Assembly (NCBI GenBank): GCA_020725265.1
Contig: DYFK01000006.1
Coordinates: 122,366-163,817, forward strand
Length of the DNA: 41,452 bases
DNA from: Hydrogenophilus sp.
GTDB lineage: Bacteria > Pseudomonadota > Gammaproteobacteria > Burkholderiales > Thiobacillaceae
Direction of reading: 5' to 3'
Positions 14,542 to 22,582 of the stretch are shown here, piece by piece. The notes beneath the pieces are model-generated. The model did no database searches and had not been told where the DNA came from. It was given only the letters and a program-made list of their open reading frames with translations. The first letter of the stretch is position 1. Every line of letters begins with the position of its first letter. The translations under genes were made by a program, and so were the position numbers.

Positions 14542-16065
14542 GTGGCAGCCGCCGAGTTCGAAGTCCCCACGCTGACGGATTACACCGACGTCCCCAAAAT
14601 CCAGGAAGGGGCGACGGCGCATGTCAAATCGTTCATCGCCCCGCAAGGTCCCCAGGAATACCTGGGATATCCCTGGGAGCTGGCCGAGAACTGGAAAGAG
14701 CGCGCCATCGACAAGATGGGCGATCTGCTGGGTAAATACCGTTCGTTGCGGGTGTTCATGGATGCCTGCGTGCACTGTGGAGCCTGCACCGACAAGTGTC
14801 ATTACTTCCTGGGCACCGCCGACCCCAACAACATGCCCGTCGCGCGTCAGGAGCTGATGCGCAAGGTCTACCGCCGCTATTTCACGTTGCCGGGCAAGAT
14901 CGCTCCGTGGCTGGTGGGCGCGGAGGATCTGACCGAGGATGTGTTGAACCAGTGGTACAGCTACTACCATCAGTGTTCCGAGTGTCGTCGCTGCTCGGTT
15001 TTCTGCCCGTACGGCATTGATACCGCCGAGATCACCATGGCTGGCCGGGAGATCCTGAACCATGTCGGCATGGGCCAGAAATACTCGAACGAGATCCTGG
15101 TCAAGGTTCAGAAGATCGGCAACAACCTCGGTCTGCCCGGTCCCGCGCTGGAGGACACCCTGGCTGGACTGGAAGAGGATATCGAGGCCGATACCGGCGT
15201 GCCGGTGAAAATGCCGCTCGATGTCGAGGGCGCGGAAATCCTGCTGGTGACGCCGTCCGCGGACTTCTTCTCGGAGCCGCACGTTGAATCCCTGATCGGC
15301 TATGCCAAGGTATTCCATGCCGCCGGTGTCTCCTGGACGCTGTCGAGCAAGGCTTCTGAAGCCGGCAACTTCGGCCTGTTCAACGGTAACTACGAGACCA
15401 TGCAAAAGGTCGCCATGCGCATTCGCGATGCCGCCCTTGAACTTGGCGTCAAGCGCATCATCGTCGGTGAATGCGGGCACGCCTGGCGGGTCGCCTACAG
15501 CTTCTGGAATACCCTGACCGGCATCGGCTATGGTGGCGGCGATCCGTTCTCGAAGAAACTTCAGGAACAACTCGATCACCGTTATCCGCAGCCGATGCAC
15601 ATCTGCGAATACACCTGGGATCTGATCGAGAAGGGCGCGCTCAAGTTCGACAAATCGTTGAACGACGACCGAGTCATCACCTTTCATGATTCCTGCAACG
15701 TGTCGCGCGGTTCCCGGATGGGCACTGAACCGGGCGGGCAGTTCACGATCCCGCGCAACATCATCAAGGCCGTGGCCAACAATTTCCACGACATGCCCGC
15801 GGAAACCATCGGTGAGTCGACCTTCTGCTGTGGCGGTGGTGGCGGTTTGCTGACCGATGACCTGATCGAGATCCGTGTCAAGGGCGCGTTGCCCAGAATG
15901 AATGCATACAACAGCGTTGCTCAGAGACAAGGCGTGAATTTCTTGGCCTTGATCTGCGCAATCTGCAAGGCCCAGTTCACCAAGGTTCTGCCGTACTACG
16001 GCTTCGACCGCAACCAGGTCGGCGGTGTGCATCAGCTGGTGAGCACCGCGATCAAGCTGGATTGA
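14542..16065 (+). CDS. dsrK: HdrD-like iron-sulfur subunit DsrK
   Basis: 507 aa from a GTG start fixed by AAGGAG at 14531-14536. Two [4Fe-4S] motifs (C76-x2-C79-x2-C82-x3-C86, and CSECRRCSVFCPYG) precede two CCG-type regions (GECGHAWR and STFCCGGGGGLLTDD) that bind the special catalytic cluster of HdrD-like proteins. DsrK faces the cytoplasm and is thought to act on the DsrC disulfide or trisulfide, passing electrons through DsrM. Confidence 0.97.
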   Translation: MAAAEFEVPTLTDYTDVPKIQEGATAHVKSFIAPQGPQEYLGYPWELAENWKERAIDKMGDLLGKYRSLRVFMDACVHCGACTDKCHYFLGTADPNNMPVARQELMRKVYRRYFTLPGKIAPWLVGAEDLTEDVLNQWYSYYHQCSECRRCSVFCPYGIDTAEITMAGREILNHVGMGQKYSNEILVKVQKIGNNLGLPGPALEDTLAGLEEDIEADTGVPVKMPLDVEGAEILLVTPSADFFSEPHVESLIGYAKVFHAAGVSWTLSSKASEAGNFGLFNGNYETMQKVAMRIRDAALELGVKRIIVGECGHAWRVAYSFWNTLTGIGYGGGDPFSKKLQEQLDHRYPQPMHICEYTWDLIEKGALKFDKSLNDDRVITFHDSCNVSRGSRMGTEPGGQFTIPRNIIKAVANNFHDMPAETIGESTFCCGGGGGLLTDDLIEIRVKGALPRMNAYNSVAQRQGVNFLALICAICKAQFTKVLPYYGFDRNQVGGVHQLVSTAIKLD

Positions 16066-16112
16066 TTTGACTGACACACCGACGTGGTTCGCCGCGTCGC
16101 CGAGAGTTGACC

Positions 16113-16143
16113 GCGATGCACACCGGCCGGATCGGTGGATCGC
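16113..16143 (+). other. Hairpin between dsrK and dsrL
   Basis: Two stacked stems, GCGAT/ATCGC (16113-16117, 16139-16143) and CACCG/CGGTG (16121-16125, 16133-16137), separated by a small internal loop and capped by 7 nt. It lies 26 bp before dsrL in a 104-bp gap. No T-run. Confidence 0.5.
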
Positions 16144-16169
16144 ATGAAATTGACGATAGGAGAGCGAAG

Positions 16170-18128
16170 ATGGCTGTCACATCCAAGGATGTTAAGAAAA
16201 CTGAAGGTCTGACCTGGCGCCGTTACAAGGATGGCGAGACGGAAGAAAACTATCGTCGTTCGCAGGAAAAGATCTTCCAGGCCAGCTGGACCCACAAGTG
16301 CCCGGAATACGTGCACTCGACCCCGCCCTGCCAGGGTTCCTGCCCGGCCGGCGAGGACATCCGCGGCTATCTGAATATCGTACGCGGCATCGAGAAGCCG
16401 ACCAACGGCATGAGCTGGCAGGAATACGCCTTCCGTCGCCTGACCAGCGCCAACCCGTTCCCCGCCGTCATGGGCCGTGTCTGCCCGGCGCCATGCGAGT
16501 CCGGTTGCAACCGGAATCAGGTCGAGGAGAACGTCGGCATCAATTCGGTCGAGCATTTCCTGGGCAACTGGGCTCTTGACAACGGCATGGCCTTCGAGAA
16601 GCCCGCCACCGAATCCGGCAAGAAGGTCGCCATCATCGGTGGTGGTCCCGCCGGCCTCGCCGCCGCTTACCAACTGCGACGCATGGGTCATGGCGCCACC
16701 ATCTTCGACGATCACGCCGAGCTGGGCGGCATGATGCGCTACGGCATCCCGGGTTTCCGGACTCCGCGTGAGGTCCTCGATGGCGAGATCAAGCGGATCA
16801 TCGACATGGGTGTCGAAACCCGCATGAACACCCGGGTCGGCACCGATGTGCCGATGGAACAGATCGAACAGGAATTCGATGCCGTCCTGATCGCCCTTGG
16901 CGCCCAGGGAGGCCGCTCGCTGCCGGTCGACGGCGCCGACGCGCCCAACTGCGTGACCGCCATGGCCTTCCTGCGCGCCTTCAACGAAGGCCGCCTGCAG
17001 CACGTCGGCAACAAGGTCGTGGTCATCGGCGGTGGCGATACCTCCATTGACGTCGCCACGGTTGCCCGTCGTCTGGGCAAGATCACCAATGCTTCCACCA
17101 CCGACCTGCCGGAAATGGTGCTGGCTGGCCATGCCGCGCATGACGTCGCTTCCATCGCCGCCCGTCAGGGCGTGGAAGTCGTGCTGGTTTCGCGCGCCAC
17201 CATCGACAAGATGGCCGCCAACAAGCACGAAGTCGAGCAAGCCAAGGCCGAAGGCATCGAGATCGTCGGTGGCGTCACCCCGGTCGCCGTGGTCAAGGGG
17301 CCGGATGGCCGTGCCACCGCGCTTCGCGTCGCCGAGTTCGAAGTGGTAGGCAAGGAGACCAAGATCAAGGAAGGCACCGAGTTCGACATCACCGGCGATC
17401 TGATCGTGTCCGCGATCGGCCAGGCGGTCGACTTCACCGGGCTGGAGGCCTTCAACAACAACAACGGTCTGGTTCGCGCCGACAAGAATTACCGCTTCCC
17501 GAACAAGCCGAACGTTTTCGTCGCCGGCGACGTCATTCGTCCGCATCTGCTGACTACCGCCATTGGCCATGCCCGCATCTGCGCTGACGGTATCGACGCT
17601 TTCCTGCGCGGCGAGGAACTGGACAAGCGCCCGAAGGTGGATGTCGCCCATTGGGACATGGTGCGCAAGTGGGTTGAGAGCGGCCACGAGTACAAGGAGC
17701 ATCATGGCCAGGATTGGGGTACCTCCGAATGGAAGGATACCCTGCACAATTACGAGGACCGCTCTGGTCGTTACGTGATTCCGTCCACCGAAATGTTCCT
17801 CGGCCACTTCCTTCACACCCCGCGCAACCAGCGTGGCGTGACCGTGCTGGACAAGGAATCCGCGCTCGGCAACTTCGAGGATCGCCTGCACGCGCTGGAC
17901 GAGAAGCAGACGGTGGCCGAGGCCAAGCGCTGCATGTCCTGCGGTCTCTGCTTCGAATGCGACAACTGCGTGGTGTACTGCCCGCAGACCGCCGTGTTCA
18001 AGGTCAAGAAAAAGGACAATCCGACCACCGGCCGCTACGTGGACACCGATTACAGCAAGTGCATCGGCTGCCACATCTGCGCCGACGTTTGCCCGACCGG
18101 TTACATCGTCATGGGCATGGGCGAGTAA
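16170..18128 (+). CDS. dsrL: NAD(P)H:acceptor oxidoreductase DsrL
   Basis: 652 aa from ATG 16170 (AGGAGAG upstream). Flavoprotein related to the GltD subunit of glutamate synthase. The N-terminal Cys-rich domain contains PPCQGSCPAGEDIRGY and RVCPAPCESGCNR. The FAD site is VAIIGGGPAGLAAA, the NAD(P) site VVVIGGGDTSIDVA, and a further FAD motif is NVFVAGDVIRP. The C-terminus has two ferredoxin clusters (CMSCGLCFECDNCVVYCP and CIGCHICADVCP). In sulfur oxidizers DsrL associates with DsrAB and takes up electrons from its reverse reaction, reducing NAD+. Confidence 0.97.
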   Translation: MAVTSKDVKKTEGLTWRRYKDGETEENYRRSQEKIFQASWTHKCPEYVHSTPPCQGSCPAGEDIRGYLNIVRGIEKPTNGMSWQEYAFRRLTSANPFPAVMGRVCPAPCESGCNRNQVEENVGINSVEHFLGNWALDNGMAFEKPATESGKKVAIIGGGPAGLAAAYQLRRMGHGATIFDDHAELGGMMRYGIPGFRTPREVLDGEIKRIIDMGVETRMNTRVGTDVPMEQIEQEFDAVLIALGAQGGRSLPVDGADAPNCVTAMAFLRAFNEGRLQHVGNKVVVIGGGDTSIDVATVARRLGKITNASTTDLPEMVLAGHAAHDVASIAARQGVEVVLVSRATIDKMAANKHEVEQAKAEGIEIVGGVTPVAVVKGPDGRATALRVAEFEVVGKETKIKEGTEFDITGDLIVSAIGQAVDFTGLEAFNNNNGLVRADKNYRFPNKPNVFVAGDVIRPHLLTTAIGHARICADGIDAFLRGEELDKRPKVDVAHWDMVRKWVESGHEYKEHHGQDWGTSEWKDTLHNYEDRSGRYVIPSTEMFLGHFLHTPRNQRGVTVLDKESALGNFEDRLHALDEKQTVAEAKRCMSCGLCFECDNCVVYCPQTAVFKVKKKDNPTTGRYVDTDYSKCIGCHICADVCPTGYIVMGMGE

Positions 18129-18134
18129 GGAAGG

Positions 18135-18599
18135 ATGACTGGCATGGCGAGACTGGGCCACTGGCTGCGCCTCGCCGTCTTCCTGGGCATGGCGGCCGTT
18201 CTGGCTACCCCGTCCCAGGAAGCGGCGGCGGGCGTGAATCTGCCCAAGCTGGAAAAGGGCAAGGGCGATGCGTGCGTGGAAGACACGGAGACCATGCGCC
18301 GGCATCACATGAGCATGCTGAAACACCAGCGTGACAAGACCATGCGTCATGGCATCCGCACCACCAAGCACAGCCTCAAGGGCTGCGTCGAATGCCATGC
18401 CGGCAGCAAGACCGGTAGTGTCGCCTCCACCAAGGAGGATTTCTGCATGGCCTGTCATGCCTATGCCGGTGTCAAGCTGGACTGCTGGGATTGCCATGCC
18501 ACCAAGCCAGCCCCGAAAACGCCCGGACCGGTTGGCAAGGCGCCGCGTCCGGATGCTTCGCCGCTACTCGCCGCCACGGTGAATGGAGCAAGCCAATGA
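18135..18599 (+). CDS. dsrJ: Periplasmic triheme cytochrome c DsrJ
   Basis: 154 aa from ATG 18135. ATG 18144 is also in frame, has better spacing from GGAAGG and may be the true start. The signal peptide core is LRLAVFLGMAAVLA. Three c-type heme sites are visible: CVECH, CMACH and CWDCH. Cys47 (GDACVED) matches the residue that ligates one heme with unusual His/Cys coordination in A. vinosum DsrJ. Part of DsrMKJOP. Its stop overlaps the dsrO start (ATGA). Confidence 0.96.
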   Translation: MTGMARLGHWLRLAVFLGMAAVLATPSQEAAAGVNLPKLEKGKGDACVEDTETMRRHHMSMLKHQRDKTMRHGIRTTKHSLKGCVECHAGSKTGSVASTKEDFCMACHAYAGVKLDCWDCHATKPAPKTPGPVGKAPRPDASPLLAATVNGASQ

Positions 18600-19348
18600 G
18601 CGAGCAGAACAATCTTGAAGGCCGCGCGGACGGCGATCGGCGCGAATTCCTGAAGACCGGCGCCGCGATCACCGGTGCCGCCCTGGCACCGGGCGTGCTG
18701 CTGTACGGCGTTGCCCACAGCCGCGCGCCGGAGCAGCCGGCTTCCGCCGAGGTGCGTTGGGGCATGCTGATCGATACCGCCAAATGTGGCGATGGCTGTT
18801 CCGACTGCGTCACCGCCTGCAACACCGAAAATGGTTTGTCCGGCAAGACCGGGCCGCAGGATACCCAGTACATCCGAAAGCTGGACATCAAGGATCTTCG
18901 GAACGGCCGTGTGCACAGCCTGCCGATGCTCTGCCAGCATTGCGAGCATCCGCCTTGTGTCGATGTCTGCCCGACCGGCGCGTCGATGAAACGCGCGGAC
19001 GGCATCGTGCTGGTCGACCGTCACATCTGCATCGGCTGCCGCTATTGCATGATGGCCTGCCCGTACAAGGCCCGCTCCTTCGCGCACGAGCCGATCACCG
19101 ACCAGAACCCCGAGGTGCCGCGTGGCAAGGGCTGCGTCGAATCCTGCACGTTCTGCGTCCAGCGTGTCGATCGCGAAGAGCTGCCCGCCTGTGTCGAGGC
19201 CTGTGAGGCCAATGGTCACCAGGCCATGCTGTTCGGCGATCTGATGGATCCACAAAGCGCGATCTCGCAGGCGCTCAAGTCGCAGCCCTCGACCGAGGTG
19301 CGCGCGGATCTCGGCCTCAATACCGGCGTTCGTTACCAGGGAATCTGA
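18596..19348 (+). CDS. dsrO: Periplasmic iron-sulfur protein DsrO
   Basis: 250 aa from ATG 18596, overlapping the dsrJ stop. The N-terminus has a twin-arginine export motif, DRREFLKTG, then a hydrophobic stretch. Four [4Fe-4S] clusters are indicated by CGDGCSDCVTAC, CQHCEHPPCVDVCP, CIGCRYCMMACP and CVESCTFC, with a later CVEAC. It resembles HybA/NrfC electron-transfer subunits and connects DsrJ and DsrP. Confidence 0.97.
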   Translation: MSEQNNLEGRADGDRREFLKTGAAITGAALAPGVLLYGVAHSRAPEQPASAEVRWGMLIDTAKCGDGCSDCVTACNTENGLSGKTGPQDTQYIRKLDIKDLRNGRVHSLPMLCQHCEHPPCVDVCPTGASMKRADGIVLVDRHICIGCRYCMMACPYKARSFAHEPITDQNPEVPRGKGCVESCTFCVQRVDREELPACVEACEANGHQAMLFGDLMDPQSAISQALKSQPSTEVRADLGLNTGVRYQGI

Positions 19349-19351
19349 TCG

Positions 19352-20557
19352 ATGGCCAACGATACCTGCTTCAACCAGCAAACCTGCAAACCCGGCCTGT
19401 TCTGGACGTTGCTCGGGCTCGGCGGCATCGTCGTGCTCGGCATGCTCTATGCCTTCTTCACGCTGGAACACCATGGCCACGTCCTGACCGGCATGGACAA
19501 CCAGATCGTCTGGGGCCTGCCGCACGTGTTCGCGGTGTTCTTGATCGTCGCCGCGTCTGGCGTGCTCAACGTCGCCTCGATCGGCTCCGTGTTCGGCAAG
19601 CAGATCTACAAGGCACGCGCGCCGCTGTCCGGGATGCTGGCCCTGGCCATGCTCGCCGGTGGCCTGGCCGTACTGGTGCTCGATCTGGGCCGCCCGGACC
19701 GCCTGATCGTGGCCATGACGTATTACAACTTCAAGTCCATCTTCGCTTGGAACATGATCTTCTACAACGGCTTCTTCGCCATTGTCGGTCTGTACCTGAT
19801 CACGTTGATGGACCGCAAGTTGAAAGCCTATTCCAAGCCGATCGGTTTCATCGCGTTCCTCTGGCGACTGGGTCTGACCACCGCGACCGGCTCGATCTTT
19901 GGTTTCCTGGTGGCGCGCGCGGGCTACAACTCCGCGATGATGGCGCCGATGTTCATCATCATGTCGTTCGCCTACGGTCTGGCCGTGTTCCTGGTCGTGC
20001 AGACGGCGATGTACAAGTGGAACAACCTGAGCCTCGACGAGCGCATCCTCAGCCGCATGAAGAATCTGCTCGGTGTGTTCATCGCGGCATCGCTGTATTT
20101 CACCGTGGTGTTCCATCTGACCAACCTGTATTTCGCCAAGCAGTGGGAATTCGAACGTTTCATCCTGCTTGAGGGTGGCGTCTACACCGCCCTGTTCTGG
20201 TTGGGGCAGATCGTGATCGGCGGGCTCGTGCCTTTGGCCCTCCTCTACAGTCCCGGCGCGCGTCAATCGATCGGTACCGTCATGGTCGCCGCCCTGCTGG
20301 TCATCATCGGCGGCATCGCCCAGATGTACGTCACCATCGTCGGTGGCCAGGCATTCCCGCTGGATCTGTTCCCCGGCTATGCCGAAAGCAGCAGTTTCCA
20401 TGATGGCGTCGTGCATGCATACGCGCCGACCATCTACGAATTCCTGCTCGGTTTTGGTGGGATCGGCGTGGCTTTCGTGCTGACCGTCGCGGCGGTCCGC
20501 GCCTTCAAGTTCCTGCCCCAGGACGACTTCAAGACGTTGGAAGCCGAAGAGGCCTGA
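19352..20557 (+). CDS. dsrP: NrfD-like membrane subunit DsrP
   Basis: 401 aa, about ten hydrophobic helices (for example FWTLLGLGGIVVLGMLYAFF and LALAMLAGGLAVLVLDLG). NrfD/PsrC family quinone-interacting subunit of DsrMKJOP, with no hemes expected. It starts 3 bp after dsrO and ends shortly before a strong terminator, so it is the last gene of the main transcript. Confidence 0.97.
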   Translation: MANDTCFNQQTCKPGLFWTLLGLGGIVVLGMLYAFFTLEHHGHVLTGMDNQIVWGLPHVFAVFLIVAASGVLNVASIGSVFGKQIYKARAPLSGMLALAMLAGGLAVLVLDLGRPDRLIVAMTYYNFKSIFAWNMIFYNGFFAIVGLYLITLMDRKLKAYSKPIGFIAFLWRLGLTTATGSIFGFLVARAGYNSAMMAPMFIIMSFAYGLAVFLVVQTAMYKWNNLSLDERILSRMKNLLGVFIAASLYFTVVFHLTNLYFAKQWEFERFILLEGGVYTALFWLGQIVIGGLVPLALLYSPGARQSIGTVMVAALLVIIGGIAQMYVTIVGGQAFPLDLFPGYAESSSFHDGVVHAYAPTIYEFLLGFGGIGVAFVLTVAAVRAFKFLPQDDFKTLEAEEA

Positions 20558-20610
20558 TCCGCCGACGGCACGTCGTTCCCGGCGTTCCGGATACGGAGAT
20601 GGCATTGACA

Positions 20611-20645
20611 AGCAAAAAGCCGACAAAATTAGTCGGCTTTTTGCT
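20611..20645. terminator. Strong bidirectional terminator between dsrP and dsrN
   Basis: Perfect 14-bp stem AGCAAAAAGCCGAC (20611-20624) and GTCGGCTTTTTGCT (20632-20645), loop AAAATTA, with A and T runs built into the arms so that it can work on either strand. It should separate dsrN from the main dsr transcript. TTGACA at 20605-20610 lies just before it. Confidence 0.85.
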
Positions 20646-20655
20646 TTGGCATGGA

Positions 20656-20661
20656 TAAAAT
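20656..20661 (+). promoter_or_regulatory. Candidate -10 box just before dsrN
   Basis: TAAAAT ends 6 bp before the dsrN ATG, so transcription could begin at or next to the start codon. No ribosome site lies between. A clear -35 is not visible at the right spacing. Confidence 0.35.
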
Positions 20662-20667
20662 ACGCGC

Positions 20668-22083
20668 ATGGCCTATCTGTATCTCTCCGCCGCCCACAAA
20701 TCCTCCGGCAAGACCACGGTGACGCTCGGTCTTTGCCGAGCGCTGCGCGACCGGGGCCAGGTCGTGCGGCCATTCAAGAAGGGGCCGGATTACATCGATC
20801 CGATCTGGCATGGGCTGGCCAGCGGCCACCCCAGTTACAACCTCGATTTCCACATGATGCGCGAGACGGAGATCGTCGAGCTGTTCGCCAGCCGGATGCG
20901 TGGCGTCGATATCGGTCTGATCGAGGGCAACAAGGGACTGTACGATGGCATGGATCTGGAAGGCGGTAACAGCAACGCCGCGCTCGCCAAGCTGTTGGGC
21001 GCCCCGGTGGTGCTGGTGCTCGACACGGTGGGCATGACCCGCGGCATCGCGCCCTTGATCCTCGGCTATCAGGCATTCGATCCGGCCGTCAACATCGCCG
21101 GTGTCATCCTCAACAAGGTGGGTGGCCCGCGCCATGAGGAGAAGCTGCGCGCGGTCATCGAACGCTATACCGATCTGCCGGTACTGGGGGCGATCCGTCA
21201 GGATGCCGGGCTGTCGATCGCAGAACGGCACCTCGGCTTGGTTCCCGGCAATGAAAGCGCGGAGGCAGAAGCGCGCATCGCGGCCATCGCGGCGCGCGTC
21301 GCCGAACAGGTCGATCTGGACAGGCTGCGGGCACTTGCCGCCACCGCGCCGTCGCTCGCGCCGGCCAGCTCCTCGTCGGCCAGCTCCACGCCAGCGAGTC
21401 CGCAAGGTGGCGGACCGCGGCTTGCCTACGCGCATGACCGTGCCTTCGGTTTCTACTATCAGGAAGATCTCGACAACCTGCGCGCCTCCGGGGTCGAACT
21501 GATCGCGCTCGATACCCTTAACGACACCATCCTGCCGGATGTCGACGGACTGCTGATCGGCGGCGGGTTCCCCGAGGTATTCATCGAACGCCTGGCCGCC
21601 AATACCGGTTTGCGCGCCAGCCTGCGCGCCGCGATCGAACAGGGTCTGCCGGTCTATGCCGAATGTGGCGGCCTGATGTATCTGGCGCGAGCCCTGCGCT
21701 GGAACGAACGTCACGGTGAAATGGTTGGCATTCTGCCCGGCGACGCGGTCATGGCCGCGCGTCCGGTCGGTCGCGGTTACGCGCTGCTTCGGGAAACCTG
21801 CGACGCACCCTGGGCGCCGCTCGAGGACGCCGTGCCCGCGCACGAATTTCATTACTCACGGCTGGAAAATCTCCAGCCCGGCCTGCGCTACGCCTACCGG
21901 GTCGAACGTGGGCATGGCATCGATGGCGAGCGCGATGGCTACGTGCATCGCAACCTGCTGGCTTCCTACTGCCATCGCCGCGGCAGCGGCGAGCGGGGCT
22001 GGATCGCGCCATTCCTGGAGAAGGTTCGCGCCTATCACCAGGCATCGGAAAAAAACCGGAACGCGGCCCGACTCGCCGCTTGA
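20668..22083 (+). CDS. dsrN: Siroheme amidase DsrN (CbiA/CobB family)
   Basis: 471 aa. N-terminal ATP-binding domain with P-loop SAAHKSSGKTTVTLG, DYIDPIWH and EGNKGLYDG. C-terminal glutamine amidotransferase domain with the nucleophile in PVYAECGGLMYL and a later EFHYSRLE. Homologous to cobyrinic acid a,c-diamide synthase; in sulfur bacteria DsrN amidates siroheme for DsrAB. A Ser/Ala-rich linker (residues about 230-250) joins the domains. The gene follows a strong terminator and has no ribosome site, suggesting its own, possibly leaderless, transcript. Confidence 0.93.
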   Translation: MAYLYLSAAHKSSGKTTVTLGLCRALRDRGQVVRPFKKGPDYIDPIWHGLASGHPSYNLDFHMMRETEIVELFASRMRGVDIGLIEGNKGLYDGMDLEGGNSNAALAKLLGAPVVLVLDTVGMTRGIAPLILGYQAFDPAVNIAGVILNKVGGPRHEEKLRAVIERYTDLPVLGAIRQDAGLSIAERHLGLVPGNESAEAEARIAAIAARVAEQVDLDRLRALAATAPSLAPASSSSASSTPASPQGGGPRLAYAHDRAFGFYYQEDLDNLRASGVELIALDTLNDTILPDVDGLLIGGGFPEVFIERLAANTGLRASLRAAIEQGLPVYAECGGLMYLARALRWNERHGEMVGILPGDAVMAARPVGRGYALLRETCDAPWAPLEDAVPAHEFHYSRLENLQPGLRYAYRVERGHGIDGERDGYVHRNLLASYCHRRGSGERGWIAPFLEKVRAYHQASEKNRNAARLAA

Positions 22084-22106
22084 ACCACGTTACGAAAGGA
22101 AACGAC

Positions 22107-22481
22107 ATGATCAGTTTGACCAAGGCCGCCGCCGACCAGATCCGGATCGCCGCCAGCCAGTCGGGTGCCGAAAACATGGCCCTGCGCATCGCCGCGCGCG
22201 TCAACGACGCCGGCATGCTGGAATTCGGCATGGGCTTCGATGATGAACGCGGCAACGACGCCGCCGTCGATTCCTGGGGCGTGACGTTGTTGATCAACGC
22301 CCAGTCCAAGCCCTATCTGGACGACGTCACCATCGATTTCACCGAAGTCGCGCCGGGTGAATCGCGTTTCGTGTTCAGCAAGGCCAGTGCCGGTGGTTGT
22401 GGAACCGGTGGTGGCGGTGGCGGCGGTTGTGGCAGCGGTGGTTGCGGCTCCGGTGGCTGCGGCTCCGGCACCGGCAGCTGA
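22107..22481 (+). CDS. dsrR: DsrR, A-type iron-sulfur-carrier-like protein with Gly/Cys tail
   Basis: 124 aa from ATG 22107 (AAAGGAAAC upstream). The first 90 residues have the IscA/HesB fold (MISLTKAAADQIRIAA, FGMGFDDER, GVTLLINAQSKPYLDD, SRFVFSKASAGG) but lack the Cys that IscA has near residue 35. A. vinosum DsrR, about 104 aa, also lacks IscA ligands and acts after transcription. Here the end is a tail of GCGSG-type repeats with four cysteines, so metal or cluster binding may have been regained. Coupled to dsrN by a 23-bp gap. Confidence 0.9.
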   Translation: MISLTKAAADQIRIAASQSGAENMALRIAARVNDAGMLEFGMGFDDERGNDAAVDSWGVTLLINAQSKPYLDDVTIDFTEVAPGESRFVFSKASAGGCGTGGGGGGGCGSGGCGSGGCGSGTGS

Positions 22482-22500
22482 TTCGACGGGAGCGGGGTGT

Positions 22501-22574
22501 GGGAAGTAGGAAGTAGAAACCAACTACCCACCCGCAGACCACCCCACTCCCCACTCCCCACTCCCCACTCCCCA
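22501..22574. repeat. Heptad repeat block before cysG, including (CCCCACT)4.7 (copy 4)
   Basis: CCCCACT occurs four times in tandem from 22542 to 22569 and then CCCCA to 22574, ending 8 bp before the cysG ATG. The left arm has GGGAAGT and AGGAAGT (22501-22514). GTAG and CTAC between them can form a small hairpin. The same heptamer precedes the dioxygenase start at 6486 on the other strand. Confidence 0.75.
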
Positions 22575-22582
22575 TCACTACC

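Noticed and set aside
14398-20773. Long open frames (559-821 codons) on the minus strand opposite dsrK, dsrL, dsrO and dsrP
   Set aside because: They mirror genuine dsr genes in high-GC DNA, have low-complexity His/Asp/Gly-rich translations and no ribosome sites.
22501-22574. CRISPR array, prompted by the Cas6-like gene and repeated CCCCACT
   Set aside because: The units are 7 bp with no spacers. None of the repeat elements in the window has the 25-40 bp repeat and unique spacer layout.
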